Part shown: positions 8,419 through 15,554 of the stretch, in pieces
How the letters are laid out: each line of letters starts with the position of its first letter
How positions within the stretch are numbered: position 1 is the stretch's first letter
DNA from: VFZS01 sp964353255
GTDB lineage: Bacteria; Acidobacteriota; Terriglobia; Bryobacterales; Bryobacteraceae
Reading direction: 5' to 3'
Assembly (NCBI GenBank): GCA_964353255.1
Contig: CAYGVJ010000101.1
Span: 1-20,658, forward strand
Length of the DNA: 20,658 bases
Notes under the pieces: model-generated
Databases searched by the model: none
What the model saw: the letters and a program-made list of their open reading frames with translations, nothing else
Told to the model about the DNA's origin: nothing
Translations under genes and position numbers: made by a program

Positions 8419-9639
8419 CTACCCCGGCTGAATCTCCTCGCGCACCGGGTCGAAGTTGAGGCGCCGCTTCTGGACGTAGGCGATGTTGCCCAGATGCGAG
8501 GCCTGGGCCGAGCGGTGGCCGATGAGCACGTCGCCGCGAGGCAACTGGCGCGTCTCGACGCACTCCAGGAAGTTGTTGACGTGGTCCAGGGTCATCTGGT
8601 CGAACTTGGTTTCCTCCGACTCAGCTTTCACTATGACCGGCTGGACGTCCCGGCCCAGGGGATAAAACTCGTAGCGGCTGCGATCAATCCACAGGCGCCC
8701 CTTCGTCCCGCAGATCTCGATGGCGGCACCGCGGACGCCGGGCACCAGGGTGGCCTCGAAGGTGGCCGTGAACTCGCCCGGGTATTCGAGCAGCACGTTG
8801 ATGGTGTCGGGCGCGGTCCGGCCATCCTTGTAACAGTAGACTCCGCCGGCGGCCACGGCCGAGGTGGGAATCTCGCGCCCCAGGAACATGTGCACCACGT
8901 CAATCCAGTGGGTGAACAGGTCGGTGACCTGCCCCCCGCCAAAGTCCAGGTAGGCCCGCCAGTTGAAGTACTGCTGGGGATCGTAGTCCCGCCATTTCAC
9001 CGGCCCCAGAAAACGCGCCCAGTCCAGGTTGGAGGGGCGCTTCTGGAGCGAAGCGGGGGCGCGCCGCAGGTGATAGCTGTTGCCGTGCCACCAGGTGCGC
9101 GCCAGCGTGATCTGGCCCAGCCGCCCGGTGTCGAAGTATTCCGCCTTCGCCTGAAGGTAGTGCTTGCCGGAGCGCTGCTGCATGCCCACCTGGCAGATGC
9201 GCTCGTTGACCCGGGCCGCCTTGACGATCTCGGGGCCTTCTTCGATCCTGAGGGTGAGGGGTTTTTCGACGTAGACGTCTTTGCCGGCGTTGAGGGCGTC
9301 GATGGCGGTCCGGGCGTGCCAGTGGTCGGGAGTGGCGATCAGCACGGCAGTGACTTCCTGGATCTCCAGGAGCTTGCGGTAGTCGCTGAAGGCCTTGGCG
9401 CGGGGGGCTCTCTGCTGCGCCCGGTCGGTCTGCACCCCGTAGATGTCGCACACCGCCATCACCTCCACGGTGGGGCTCTTCTGGAACATCCCCATGTCGT
9501 GGAGCCCGCGGTCGCCGCAGCCGATCACCCCCAGGTTGATCCGGCGGTTGGCGCCTTGGATGCGGGAGTAGGAGGCGGCGGAGAGGCTCACGGCGCCTTG
9601 GGTGGCGCCGCACAGAAAATCGCGACGTGTGCTCGGCAT
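8419..9639 (-). CDS. Tat-exported Gfo/Idh/MocA-family oxidoreductase
   Basis: A 406-residue NAD(P)-dependent sugar or inositol dehydrogenase-type protein. MPSTRRDFLCGATQ at the N-terminus is a twin-arginine signal, needed because these proteins fold around their dinucleotide in the cytosol. NLGVIGCGDRG (about 35-45) is the Rossmann glycine motif, TPDHWHA (103-109) and EKPL (125-128) are family hallmarks, and HWIDVVHMFLG follows later in the catalytic domain. Length is typical. An open frame runs upstream to 10011, but ATG 9639 is chosen because the Tat signal starts there and a perfect TATAAT lies 6 nt before it. The gene diverges from the BON gene with only 37 nt between starts. Relatives include exported glycosidases of family GH109, so oxidoreductase versus NAD-dependent glycosidase is unsettled. 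Confidence 0.88.
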   Translation of the reverse strand: MPSTRRDFLCGATQGAVSLSAASYSRIQGANRRINLGVIGCGDRGLHDMGMFQKSPTVEVMAVCDIYGVQTDRAQQRAPRAKAFSDYRKLLEIQEVTAVLIATPDHWHARTAIDALNAGKDVYVEKPLTLRIEEGPEIVKAARVNERICQVGMQQRSGKHYLQAKAEYFDTGRLGQITLARTWWHGNSYHLRRAPASLQKRPSNLDWARFLGPVKWRDYDPQQYFNWRAYLDFGGGQVTDLFTHWIDVVHMFLGREIPTSAVAAGGVYCYKDGRTAPDTINVLLEYPGEFTATFEATLVPGVRGAAIEICGTKGRLWIDRSRYEFYPLGRDVQPVIVKAESEETKFDQMTLDHVNNFLECVETRQLPRGDVLIGHRSAQASHLGNIAYVQKRRLNFDPVREEIQPG

Positions 9640-9645
9640 GTGAGA

Positions 9646-9651
9646 ATTATA
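9646..9651 (-). promoter_or_regulatory. consensus -10 box 6 nt before the oxidoreductase start
   Basis: A perfect TATAAT on the minus strand is separated from ATG 9639 by TCTCAC only. CTGATA, 18 nt upstream of it, is a 4-of-6 match to the -35 consensus. A transcript from this box would begin at the A of the ATG, so the mRNA is predicted to be leaderless. Confidence 0.6.
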
Positions 9652-9676
9652 GCCCGCCGGCGGACTGATTATCAGA

Positions 9677-10057
9677 ATGAAGCCCGCGCGACAGCGCCTG
9701 CTGAGCGCCCTGTTCGTCCTGCTTGCCGCCCACCTCGCCTGGCCCGCGCTCAGCGACCAGCAACTGGAGAAAGCCATCCAGGAGCGCTTCGCCCGCTCGA
9801 AGATCGCCCCCAACCACTTCCAGGTGCGCGTACAAGGCGGCGTAGCTACCCTCACCGGGAAGACGGACGTGCTCCAGCACAAGGGCGTCGCCACCCGGCT
9901 GGCCAAAAACTCCGGCGCGCGGCAAGTGGTCAACCGCATCGAGGTCAGTGATGCGGCGAAGCAGAAGGCTTCCGCCAATCTGGCGACGGGCCGTCGGCGC
10001 GCCCAGATCAAGCGCGGCGAGGCCCCGCAGGCGCGCTCTCAACCGCGCGGCCAGTGA
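9677..10057 (+). CDS. small exported BON-domain protein
   Basis: A 126-residue protein with an N-terminal Sec signal (MKPARQRLLSALFVLLAA) and one BON domain (about residues 28-92): DQQLEKAIQERFARSKI, then FQVRVQGGVATLTGKTDVLQHKGVATRLAKN and RQVVNRIEV. BON domains (OsmY and secretin-associated families) are thought to bind phospholipid or envelope surfaces; no enzyme activity is expected. The C-terminal 30 residues are basic and Ala/Gln/Arg-rich, probably disordered. It ends just before the CocE-like gene start at 10111 and may share its transcript, although that gene has its own candidate -10 box. It diverges from the oxidoreductase gene. The ATG at 9677 is the first possible signal-bearing start, and no Shine-Dalgarno sequence is visible. 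Confidence 0.8.
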   Translation: MKPARQRLLSALFVLLAAHLAWPALSDQQLEKAIQERFARSKIAPNHFQVRVQGGVATLTGKTDVLQHKGVATRLAKNSGARQVVNRIEVSDAAKQKASANLATGRRRAQIKRGEAPQARSQPRGQ

Positions 10058-10096
10058 GGCCCGTGCGGCGAGCGGGAGCGCTCCTCAGCAGTCGGG

Positions 10097-10102
10097 TATC
10101 AT
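10097..10102 (+). promoter_or_regulatory. -10-like box close to the CocE-like gene start
   Basis: TATCAT lies 8 nt before ATG 10111, and the overlapping CATACT lies 5 nt before it. No Shine-Dalgarno sequence intervenes. This is the same start-proximal geometry as the oxidoreductase and isomerase genes; the -35 region is not recognisable. Confidence 0.35.
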
Positions 10103-10110
10103 ACTCCCTT

Positions 10111-11994
10111 ATGGACTATCGCACCCGGAGCCGCTGTTCTCCACTCAATCGCTGGCTCGCCCCGACCCTCCTGCTGGCCTGGGGCGTGGCGTCTGCTCAG
10201 GACACCGCCGCTTACATCCGCGAGCACTACGCCAAGCAGGAGCATCGCATCGCGATGCGCGACGGGAAGAAGCTGTTCACTGCGGTCTATGCGCCCAAGG
10301 ACCAGTCGAAGAAGTGTCCCATCCTGCTCCAGCGCACGCCTTATGGCGTGGGGCCCTACGGTCCGGACCGATACCGCGGCGGCTTCGGCGGTTCGGAAAG
10401 GCTCACGCGGGAAGGCTACATCTTTGTCTTCCAGGACGTGCGCGGGCGCTTCATGTCGGAAGGCGAGTGGGTGGAGAGCCGGCCGCACAACCCCGCCAAG
10501 CGCGGCCCGCAGGACATCGACGAAAGCACCGACACCTGGGACACCATCGACTGGCTGGTGAAGAACGTCCCTGGCAACAACGGCCGGGTAGGCATGTGGG
10601 GCATCTCCTACCCGGGCTTCTACGTCGCCGCGGGCATGATCGACGCGCACTCCGCTCTAAAGTGCGCCTCCCCGCAGGCGCCCATCGGCGATTTCTACAT
10701 GGGGGACGACGCCTTTCATAACGGCGCCTTCATGCTGGGCGCCATCTTTCGCTTCTTCTCCTTCTTCCAGCCACGGCGCGGTGAGCCGGCGCCGCCGGGC
10801 GAGTTCCGCAGCGCCTTCGAGTACAACGCCGATGACGCCTATGGGTTCTTCCTCCGGCTCGGCCCGCTCTGGAACGCCGAGGACCGTTACTTCAAGCGTC
10901 AGAACCCCTACTTCACGGCGCACCTGGAGCACACCAGTTACGACGAGTTCTGGCGCAGCCGGGCCATCGTGCGCCACCTGGACAAGATCAAGCCGGCGGT
11001 GATGACCGTGGGCGGCTGGTTCGACGCCGAAGACCTGGCCGGGCCGCTCGGGGTCTACCGCAAAGTGGAGCAGACCAGCCCCGGCACGGTGAACTTCCTG
11101 GTCATGGGCCCCTGGACCCATGGCGGCTGGGGGCGCACCGACGGCGATCGCGTCGGCAACGTCGAGTTCGGCGCGAAGACCTCGGTCTTCTACCGCGAGG
11201 AGATCGAGCTCAAGTTCTTCGACTACTTCCTCAAGGACAAGGGCGACGGCAAGTTCCCAGAGGCCTTCGTCTTCGAGACCGGCGCTAATGCCTGGCATCA
11301 GTGGGCGGCCTGGCCCCCGAAGGAGTTTGCCAAGAAGACGCTCTACTTCGCCGAGGGCAGCAAGCTCTCGCCGGCGCCGCCCGCTTCCGACGGTTTCGAT
11401 GAGTACGTGAGCGACCCCAACCGGCCGGTACCCTATCTGAACCGTCCCAGTGGCCCGATGAACGCCGACTACATGACCGAGGACCAGCGCTTCGCCGCCA
11501 CGCGCCCCGACGTGCTCCTCTACCAGACCGACCCGCTGGAGAAGAACTTCACCGTCGCCGGGCCCATCACCGCCACGCTGCACCTCTCCACCACGGGCAC
11601 CGACTCGGATTTCGTGGTCAAGCTGATCGACGTTTATCCCGGCCAATACCCTCAGCCCAAGGGCCAAACCTACCCCCTGGGCGGCTACCAGCAGTTGGTG
11701 CGTGGCGAGCCGTTCCGCGGCAAGTTCCGCAACAGCTTCGAGAAGCCAGAACCATTCAAGCCCGGCAAGCTGGCCAAAATCCAGTTCGACCTGCCGGACG
11801 TCTACCACACCTTCCGTCCCGGCCATCGCATCATGGTGCAGATCCAGAGTTCCTGGTTCCCCTTGACGGATCGCAACCCGCAGAAGTTCGTGGAAATCCC
11901 CAAGGCCAAAGCGAACGATTTCCAGAAGGCCACCCAGCGCGTCTATCGCCGGCGCGCGGCGGCTTCTTCCATCGCGGTGCTGGCGCGGCCGTAG
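10111..11994 (+). CDS. exported CocE/NonD-family hydrolase (X-Pro dipeptidyl-peptidase S15 fold)
   Basis: A 627-residue alpha/beta hydrolase. Residues 10-30 are a Sec signal ending in VASAQ, so it acts in the periplasm or outside. GMWGISYPG carries the nucleophile S166, GGWFDAEDLAGP the acid D305, and GPWTHGGW the histidine H337, the order of the CocE triad. RTPYG (Y78) is the expected oxyanion-hole tyrosine. From about residue 400 onward lies the jelly-roll PepX_C domain (VAGPITATLHLSTTGTDSDF, FRPGHRIMVQIQSSWFP). Family members cleave acyl esters or N-terminal X-Pro or glutaryl groups; the substrate cannot be read from sequence. ATG 10111 is preferred over the upstream in-frame start at 10054 because the signal peptide begins here and a -10-like box precedes it. 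Length is typical. Confidence 0.92.
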   Translation: MDYRTRSRCSPLNRWLAPTLLLAWGVASAQDTAAYIREHYAKQEHRIAMRDGKKLFTAVYAPKDQSKKCPILLQRTPYGVGPYGPDRYRGGFGGSERLTREGYIFVFQDVRGRFMSEGEWVESRPHNPAKRGPQDIDESTDTWDTIDWLVKNVPGNNGRVGMWGISYPGFYVAAGMIDAHSALKCASPQAPIGDFYMGDDAFHNGAFMLGAIFRFFSFFQPRRGEPAPPGEFRSAFEYNADDAYGFFLRLGPLWNAEDRYFKRQNPYFTAHLEHTSYDEFWRSRAIVRHLDKIKPAVMTVGGWFDAEDLAGPLGVYRKVEQTSPGTVNFLVMGPWTHGGWGRTDGDRVGNVEFGAKTSVFYREEIELKFFDYFLKDKGDGKFPEAFVFETGANAWHQWAAWPPKEFAKKTLYFAEGSKLSPAPPASDGFDEYVSDPNRPVPYLNRPSGPMNADYMTEDQRFAATRPDVLLYQTDPLEKNFTVAGPITATLHLSTTGTDSDFVVKLIDVYPGQYPQPKGQTYPLGGYQQLVRGEPFRGKFRNSFEKPEPFKPGKLAKIQFDLPDVYHTFRPGHRIMVQIQSSWFPLTDRNPQKFVEIPKAKANDFQKATQRVYRRRAAASSIAVLARP

Positions 11995-12021
11995 GGGGTG
12001 AACGCCGGCGCAGGAGACAGG

Positions 12022-12048
12022 TTGAAGGCCCGCCGCACGTGTTACACT
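12022..12048 (+). promoter_or_regulatory. weak candidate promoter of the parvulin gene
   Basis: TTGAAG (12022-12027) and TACACT (12043-12048) are spaced 15 nt apart, shorter than ideal. AGGA lies 8 nt before ATG 12079 as a modest ribosome site. This would drive the five-gene envelope set. Confidence 0.3.
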
Positions 12049-12078
12049 CTGTAGTTATCCCAGATTAGGACCTGCCTG

Positions 12079-13005
12079 ATGAAAAACCTTCCATCCCTTG
12101 TTCTCCTGCTGGCGGCCGGCCTGTGGGCGCAACAGCCCGGCGCGCCCTCGGTCACCTTGGAGCAAGCCTGGGCGCCGGAGACCGTGGTGGCCACGGTGAA
12201 CGGCAAGCCGGTGACTTACGGCGAACTGCAAACCGTGTTGCGGGCTCTGCCCGCCGAGATGGGACAGCAGGCCATGACGGACCGCATGAAGTTCGTCGAG
12301 CAGTACGCCCTGCTCCGGCGCCTGTCCGAGCTGGCCGAGGAACAGAAGCTGGACCAGAAGAGCCCCTTTAAGGAGGGCCTCGCGTACGGCCGGATGCAGC
12401 TCCTCTACCAGGCGATGGTCAACGAGAAGTACATGCAGATTACGGCGACCCCCGAGGACATCGAGAAGTTCTACGCGGCCCACAAGGACCGGTTCACCCA
12501 GGCCCGGGTCAAGGTGATCTACATCTCTTTCGTCGCCAGCCCGCCGCCGCAGGCCGACCCCAAGGCCAAGAAGGCGCTCACCGAAGCCGAAGCCAAAGCC
12601 AAGGCCGAGGATCTGCTCAAGCAGATCCGCGCCGGAGCTGACTTCGTCAAGCTGGTCAAGCAGCATTCCGAGGATGCCACTTCGGCGGACAAGGACGGCG
12701 ACTTCGGCGTCATCCACCGGTCAGACAAGATTCCCGACGCCATCAAAGAGACGATCTTCTCGCTGAAGCCCGGGGAGGTGGCCGGCCCGGTGCGCCAGCC
12801 CAACGGCTTCTACCTGTTCCGCGTCGAGGAAGTCACGGTGCAGAGCTTGGACGAAGTCCGCGTCTCGCTGCAAGAGGAGTTGCGGAACGCTCGCTTTGTG
12901 GAGTGGATGGAGTCGTTGAAGAAGAGCATCCAGATCAAGGTCGAGATCCCGCAATTCTTCGCGCCCAAGACCTATCCCCTGAACATTCCGCCGCCGCCCA
13001 AATGA
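12079..13005 (+). CDS. periplasmic parvulin-type peptidyl-prolyl isomerase (PpiC/SurA-like)
   Basis: A 308-residue foldase. The Sec signal is MKNLPSLVLLLAAGLWAQ. A SurA-like N-terminal helical chaperone region (about 30-145, with VVATVNGKPVTYGEL) precedes a parvulin domain (about 150-255) showing ARVKVIYISF, the HSEDATSADKDGDFG loop, IPDAIKETIFSLKPGEV and GPVRQPNGFYLFRVEE. An Ala/Lys/Glu-rich charged helix (DPKAKKALTEAEAKAKAED) lies inside the domain as an insertion. It should help outer-membrane or secreted proteins to fold. Its TGA overlaps the ATG of the next gene (ATGA), so the two are translationally coupled. It heads a run with a thioredoxin-like lipoprotein and a DsbD-alpha-like protein, consistent with envelope protein maturation. 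Confidence 0.9.
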   Translation: MKNLPSLVLLLAAGLWAQQPGAPSVTLEQAWAPETVVATVNGKPVTYGELQTVLRALPAEMGQQAMTDRMKFVEQYALLRRLSELAEEQKLDQKSPFKEGLAYGRMQLLYQAMVNEKYMQITATPEDIEKFYAAHKDRFTQARVKVIYISFVASPPPQADPKAKKALTEAEAKAKAEDLLKQIRAGADFVKLVKQHSEDATSADKDGDFGVIHRSDKIPDAIKETIFSLKPGEVAGPVRQPNGFYLFRVEEVTVQSLDEVRVSLQEELRNARFVEWMESLKKSIQIKVEIPQFFAPKTYPLNIPPPPK

Positions 13006-13514
13006 GAGGGAAGGGCCGCCCCCTCCAGGTCCGTTTTGCGCCCGGATTGGAGGCCCGGCGGGGCCGGCTGCGGGAGGGCGCCGCGGGCGGCACAGCCGTA
13101 CACGCGGGCGGGTTCCCGCGGCGGCGGGAAATAGTCCTGGACGCGGAATTGCTCCGGCAGCCTGGGGAGTTGGCGCGCATCCTGGTACACGAGATTTTCC
13201 ACTTCGTCTGGCCGCGGCTGGACAACGCTACGCGGCGTTCCTGGGAGCGGTTGCTGGTCGAGGAGCTGCGCCGCGGGGCGCGCGGGGAGCTGGGGTGGTC
13301 GGCGGAATCGAGGAAGCGGTCGCTGGCGGCGGCGGATGGTGCCCGGCGCACGCGGCGCTGGCGCGAGTACGCCTGCGAGAGCTTCTGCGACACGGCGGCG
13401 TGGCTGGCGGCGGGTGGGCGGGCGCACGAAGAGTTCACCCTGGCGGCCTCCTTCCGGCGCGCCCGGCGAGACTGGTTCCGGCGCTTCCTGGCGCGGCCCG
13501 CAATCTCGCTATAA
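13002..13514 (+). CDS. small HEXXH protein, putative minigluzincin-type metallopeptidase
   Basis: A 170-residue protein I cannot assign to a named family. HEIFH at 63-67 is an HEXXH zinc motif within the helix ARILVHEIFHFVW, and YACESFCD at 123-130 provides an EXXXD pair (E126, D130) as in gluzincins. There is no signal peptide, the protein is Arg-rich (very basic), and the whole is about the size of one catalytic domain, so it is probably cytosolic. ATG 13002 overlaps the parvulin TGA by ATGA, which makes it a better choice than the in-frame upstream start at 12903 inside the parvulin gene. Its TAA stop is embedded in the TATAAT before the next gene. Peptidase activity is inferred from the motif alone; a regulatory or inactive zinc protein is possible. 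Confidence 0.7.
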   Translation: MRGKGRPLQVRFAPGLEARRGRLREGAAGGTAVHAGGFPRRREIVLDAELLRQPGELARILVHEIFHFVWPRLDNATRRSWERLLVEELRRGARGELGWSAESRKRSLAAADGARRTRRWREYACESFCDTAAWLAAGGRAHEEFTLAASFRRARRDWFRRFLARPAISL

Positions 13515-13515
13515 T
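13510..13515 (+). promoter_or_regulatory. -10 box overlapping the upstream stop codon, before the TlpA-like gene
   Basis: A perfect TATAAT contains the TAA stop (13512-13514) of the HEXXH gene and lies 12 nt before ATG 13528. A transcript from it would have a leader of only about 5 nt. No clear -35 is seen, so this may be an internal promoter of the cluster or simple chance. Confidence 0.4.
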
Positions 13516-13527
13516 GGTGGTATCAGC

Positions 13528-14073
13528 ATGCATTTGTCCCCCGCGCGGGCCGGCTTGGTTGTCCTAGTGTGCGCTCTTCTGGCGCCGGGTTGCCGCCCCT
13601 CGAAGACCGCGCGGGTCGCGCCCGATTTCGCCCTGAGGGATCCCGACGGGCGCGCCGTCCGGCTTTCCGATTACCGCGGGAAGGTCGTGTTGCTGAATTT
13701 CTGGGCCACCTGGTGCGGGCCGTGCGCTATCGAGGTCCCCTGGTTTGTGGAGTTCGAGCGCCGGCATAAGGACCAGGGCTTCGCGGTGCTCGGCATCTCG
13801 ATGGACGAGGACGGCTGGCAGGTCGTTCGGCCGTACATGTCCCGCGTCGGGATCAATTACCGGGTCCTGCTGGGCAACGACGAGGTGGCGAGCCTGTACG
13901 GCGGGGTGGATTCCCTGCCCACCACCTTCCTGATCGACCGGGAGGGGAAGGTGGCGAAGATGCACTTGGGCTTGGTGAGCAAGAGCCGTTATGAAATGGA
14001 GCTCAATGAACTGCTGGGGGACGGCGGCGATCGCAACGCTCGTCCTGGCGCCGTGGCTGGCGGGGCAAGGTAG
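13528..14073 (+). CDS. TlpA/ResA-like thioredoxin lipoprotein
   Basis: A 181-residue envelope thiol-disulfide oxidoreductase. A signal peptide ends at LLAPGC with C22 as probable lipidated cysteine (an imperfect lipobox). The thioredoxin/AhpC-TSA fold follows: APDFALRDPDG, then NFWATWCGPC with the redox pair C63/C66, VLGISMDEDGW, and SLPTTFLIDREG with the cis-proline. Such proteins usually reduce apocytochromes or other periplasmic thiols. ATG 13528 is chosen because the signal peptide begins here; the frame is open further upstream inside the HEXXH gene. Its 3' end overlaps the next gene by 83 nt, so the last 27 residues (LGDGGDRNARPGAV) are encoded by DNA that also specifies the next signal peptide. 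With the DsbD-alpha-like neighbour it suggests a periplasmic electron-transfer pair. Confidence 0.9.
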   Translation: MHLSPARAGLVVLVCALLAPGCRPSKTARVAPDFALRDPDGRAVRLSDYRGKVVLLNFWATWCGPCAIEVPWFVEFERRHKDQGFAVLGISMDEDGWQVVRPYMSRVGINYRVLLGNDEVASLYGGVDSLPTTFLIDREGKVAKMHLGLVSKSRYEMELNELLGDGGDRNARPGAVAGGAR

Positions 14074-14560
14074 CGGAGTGCATCGCAGCTCTCCGGACAG
14101 ACCGCTCCCTGACGGTCGCGGCTCGGAAGCCCGTTCCGAGCCACGCGCGTCAGCAAGTGGCGTGCTGACCGCTTCGGCCGAGCGCCCGGTGGCGGTCAAG
14201 CGCGGGGGAGCGGCCCAGGCGCGGATCCGGGTGCAGCTCCGCAGCGGCTACCACGTCAACAGCCACAGCCCGCAGGAGGACTACCTCATCCCTCTCGCCT
14301 TGCGCTGGGACGACGGCGGCCCGCTGAAGGCCGTCGAGGTCACCTACCCCAAGCCGGAGTTGCGCAAGTACCGCTTCTCGGAGAAGCCGCTCTCAGTGTT
14401 CACGGGAGAGTTCTTCATTCTCACCGAGGTGCGGGCGAGCGCGGACGCGCCCGCGGGAACCGGAGTCCTGCCGGGCAAGCTGCGCTACCAGGCCTGCGAC
14501 GAAGACTCCTGCCTGCCTCCCCGGACCGCCGAGGTCCGGCTGCCTTACGAGATCCGCTGA
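13991..14560 (+). CDS. exported DsbD N-terminal-domain (DsbD-alpha) protein
   Basis: A 189-residue protein with a signal peptide (MKWSSMNCWGTAAIATLVLA) and one DsbD-alpha-like immunoglobulin domain (about 65-189). SGYHVNSHSP and RYQACDEDSCLPPRTAEV match the domain, with the redox cysteine pair at C169/C174. In DsbD this domain relays electrons to periplasmic thioredoxin-like partners; the membrane and C-terminal parts of DsbD are absent here. It overlaps the TlpA-like gene by 83 nt. An alternative ATG at 14006 has GGAG 4 nt before it but would leave a signal without a positive charge, so 13991 is given. Residues of about 34-59 (PLPDGRGSEARS and following) are encoded by a hairpin repeat inserted in frame between signal and domain, and form no part of the fold. 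Confidence 0.82.
   Translation: MKWSSMNCWGTAAIATLVLAPWLAGQGSGVHRSSPDRPLPDGRGSEARSEPRASASGVLTASAERPVAVKRGGAAQARIRVQLRSGYHVNSHSPQEDYLIPLALRWDDGGPLKAVEVTYPKPELRKYRFSEKPLSVFTGEFFILTEVRASADAPAGTGVLPGKLRYQACDEDSCLPPRTAEVRLPYEIR
14109..14153 (+). repeat. hairpin repeat inserted in frame in the DsbD-alpha gene
   Basis: Three paired blocks form one long imperfect stem: CTGACG (14109-14114) with CGTCAG (14148-14153), CGCG (14117-14120) with CGCG, and GCTCGGAA (14121-14128) with TTCCGAGC (14134-14141), around a 5-nt loop. The inserted sequence probably extends from about 14095 to 14165. The translation (DGRGSEARSEPRASASG in the gene frame) resembles a read-through peptide I recall from annotated Acidobacteria-type genomes; that recollection needs a search. 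Confidence 0.7.
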
Positions 14561-14563
14561 GCC

Positions 14564-15412
14564 TTGCGCCGCCTGCTGATCCGCCCGGGCGCCATCGGCG
14601 ACTGCGTACTGACTCTTCCAGCGATGGAGTTTCTGCGGTGCGACTACTTGGAGGTGTGGGTAGCCGCGCCGAACGTGCCGCTGGTGCGCTTCGCCGACCG
14701 CATGCGCTCGATTGCGTCCACGGGCTTGGATATGGTGGGAATTCCGGACCGCGAGCCTGCTCGAGAGCTGATGGACTACCTGGCGGGTTTTGACGAGATC
14801 GTCTCCTGGTACGGAACCGCGCGCGCCGAGTTCCGCGCGGCGGTGGCGGGCCTGCCTTTCGGGTTCCTGCCGGCGCTGTGGGAGGAAGGTCTACAGGTGC
14901 ACGCAGCCGACTACTACCTGGCGCAGGTCGGCGGCCGGGGTTCTGCCCTGCCGCGGCTGGATTGCCCCAGGTGGGAAGGCGGCTTCGCGGTGATCCAGCC
15001 GTTCTCGGGCAGCGCGAAGAAGAACTGGCCCCTTGAACGGTATCGCGAGCTGGCGCGTGCGCTCGGTGCGCGGATGCCCGTGTGCTGGTGTGCCGGGCCG
15101 GAAGAGCCACTGGAGGGCGCAGTGCGGTTCGCGGATCTCCACGAGCTGGCCTGCTGGCTGGCCGGCGCGCGTCTCTACATCGGCAACGACTCCGGCATCA
15201 CTCACTTGGCCGCGGCGACGGGAGCGCCCGTGGTGGCGCTGTTCGGCCCCACCGACCCGGCCGTCTGGGCGCCGCGCGGGCCGCGGGTCGAGGTAGTGGC
15301 GACCGGGGAGCCAGGCGAGCCGATTGAGAGCATCCCCTTGAACCGGGTGCTGGCTGCGGTGGAGGGGCGGTGGGTTAATCCTCTGCCCGAAACCCCACCT
15401 CGCTCACGATGA
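14564..15412 (+). CDS. glycosyltransferase family 9 (heptosyltransferase-like) protein
   Basis: A 282-residue GT-B enzyme like the ADP-heptose:LPS heptosyltransferases, acting at the cytosolic face of the inner membrane on lipopolysaccharide or another glycan. The N-terminus RRLLIRPGAIGDCVLTLP is the family signature, and the C-terminal GNDSGITHLAAATGAPVVALFGPTDPAVWAP is the nucleotide-sugar motif. The start is the TTG at 14564: an in-frame stop lies immediately upstream (14558-14560) and RRLLIRPGAIGD aligns with other family starts. The gap to the previous gene is 3 nt. It is shorter than the usual 320-350 residues, mainly in the middle. The last nine or so residues (LPETPPRSR) are the antisense reading of a duplicated glycosyltransferase tail, so the original C-terminus may have been replaced. 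Confidence 0.88.
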   Translation: MRRLLIRPGAIGDCVLTLPAMEFLRCDYLEVWVAAPNVPLVRFADRMRSIASTGLDMVGIPDREPARELMDYLAGFDEIVSWYGTARAEFRAAVAGLPFGFLPALWEEGLQVHAADYYLAQVGGRGSALPRLDCPRWEGGFAVIQPFSGSAKKNWPLERYRELARALGARMPVCWCAGPEEPLEGAVRFADLHELACWLAGARLYIGNDSGITHLAAATGAPVVALFGPTDPAVWAPRGPRVEVVATGEPGEPIESIPLNRVLAAVEGRWVNPLPETPPRSR

Positions 15413-15487
15413 TCCCCAGCGGGCGGTGATCGCCCGGCACGGCGAAGGTTCGGTCAACGGTGATGGTGACGGTCAGGCTGTCGCCGG
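15375..15487 (-). pseudogene. duplicated 3' end of the GT-C glycosyltransferase gene (copy A)
   Basis: On the minus strand this reads AGDSLTVTITVDRTF, then PGDHRPLGIIVSEVGF and a TAA stop at 15375-15377 after RAED. It matches the C-terminal 40 residues of the intact gene ending at 18411. The upstream part of the gene is absent: the reading frame meets a TGA shortly before the homology begins and hicA lies beyond. The last 38 bp overlap the end of the convergent GT9 gene. Over the terminal 70 bp it is closer to copy B (two differences noted) than to the intact gene. Confidence 0.8.
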
Positions 15488-15554
15488 CGGGGGATGATGC
15501 CGATCAGAAGGGGCGACCCGCCCGGGATGCGCCGTCCGGGCGCGACGAACAGGG

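Noticed and set aside
8395..9951. A 518-codon plus-strand frame
   Set aside because: Antisense to the Gfo/Idh/MocA gene and running into the BON gene; a shadow frame.
12541..12620. Lys/Ala/Glu-rich segment in the parvulin as a tandem repeat
   Set aside because: It is a low-complexity charged helix commonly seen in SurA-like proteins; no regular DNA repeat unit.
15386..15412. LPETP near the GT9 C-terminus, like a sortase LPXTG motif
   Set aside because: No following hydrophobic helix, a cytosolic enzyme, and the residues come from the antisense of a duplicated gene tail.
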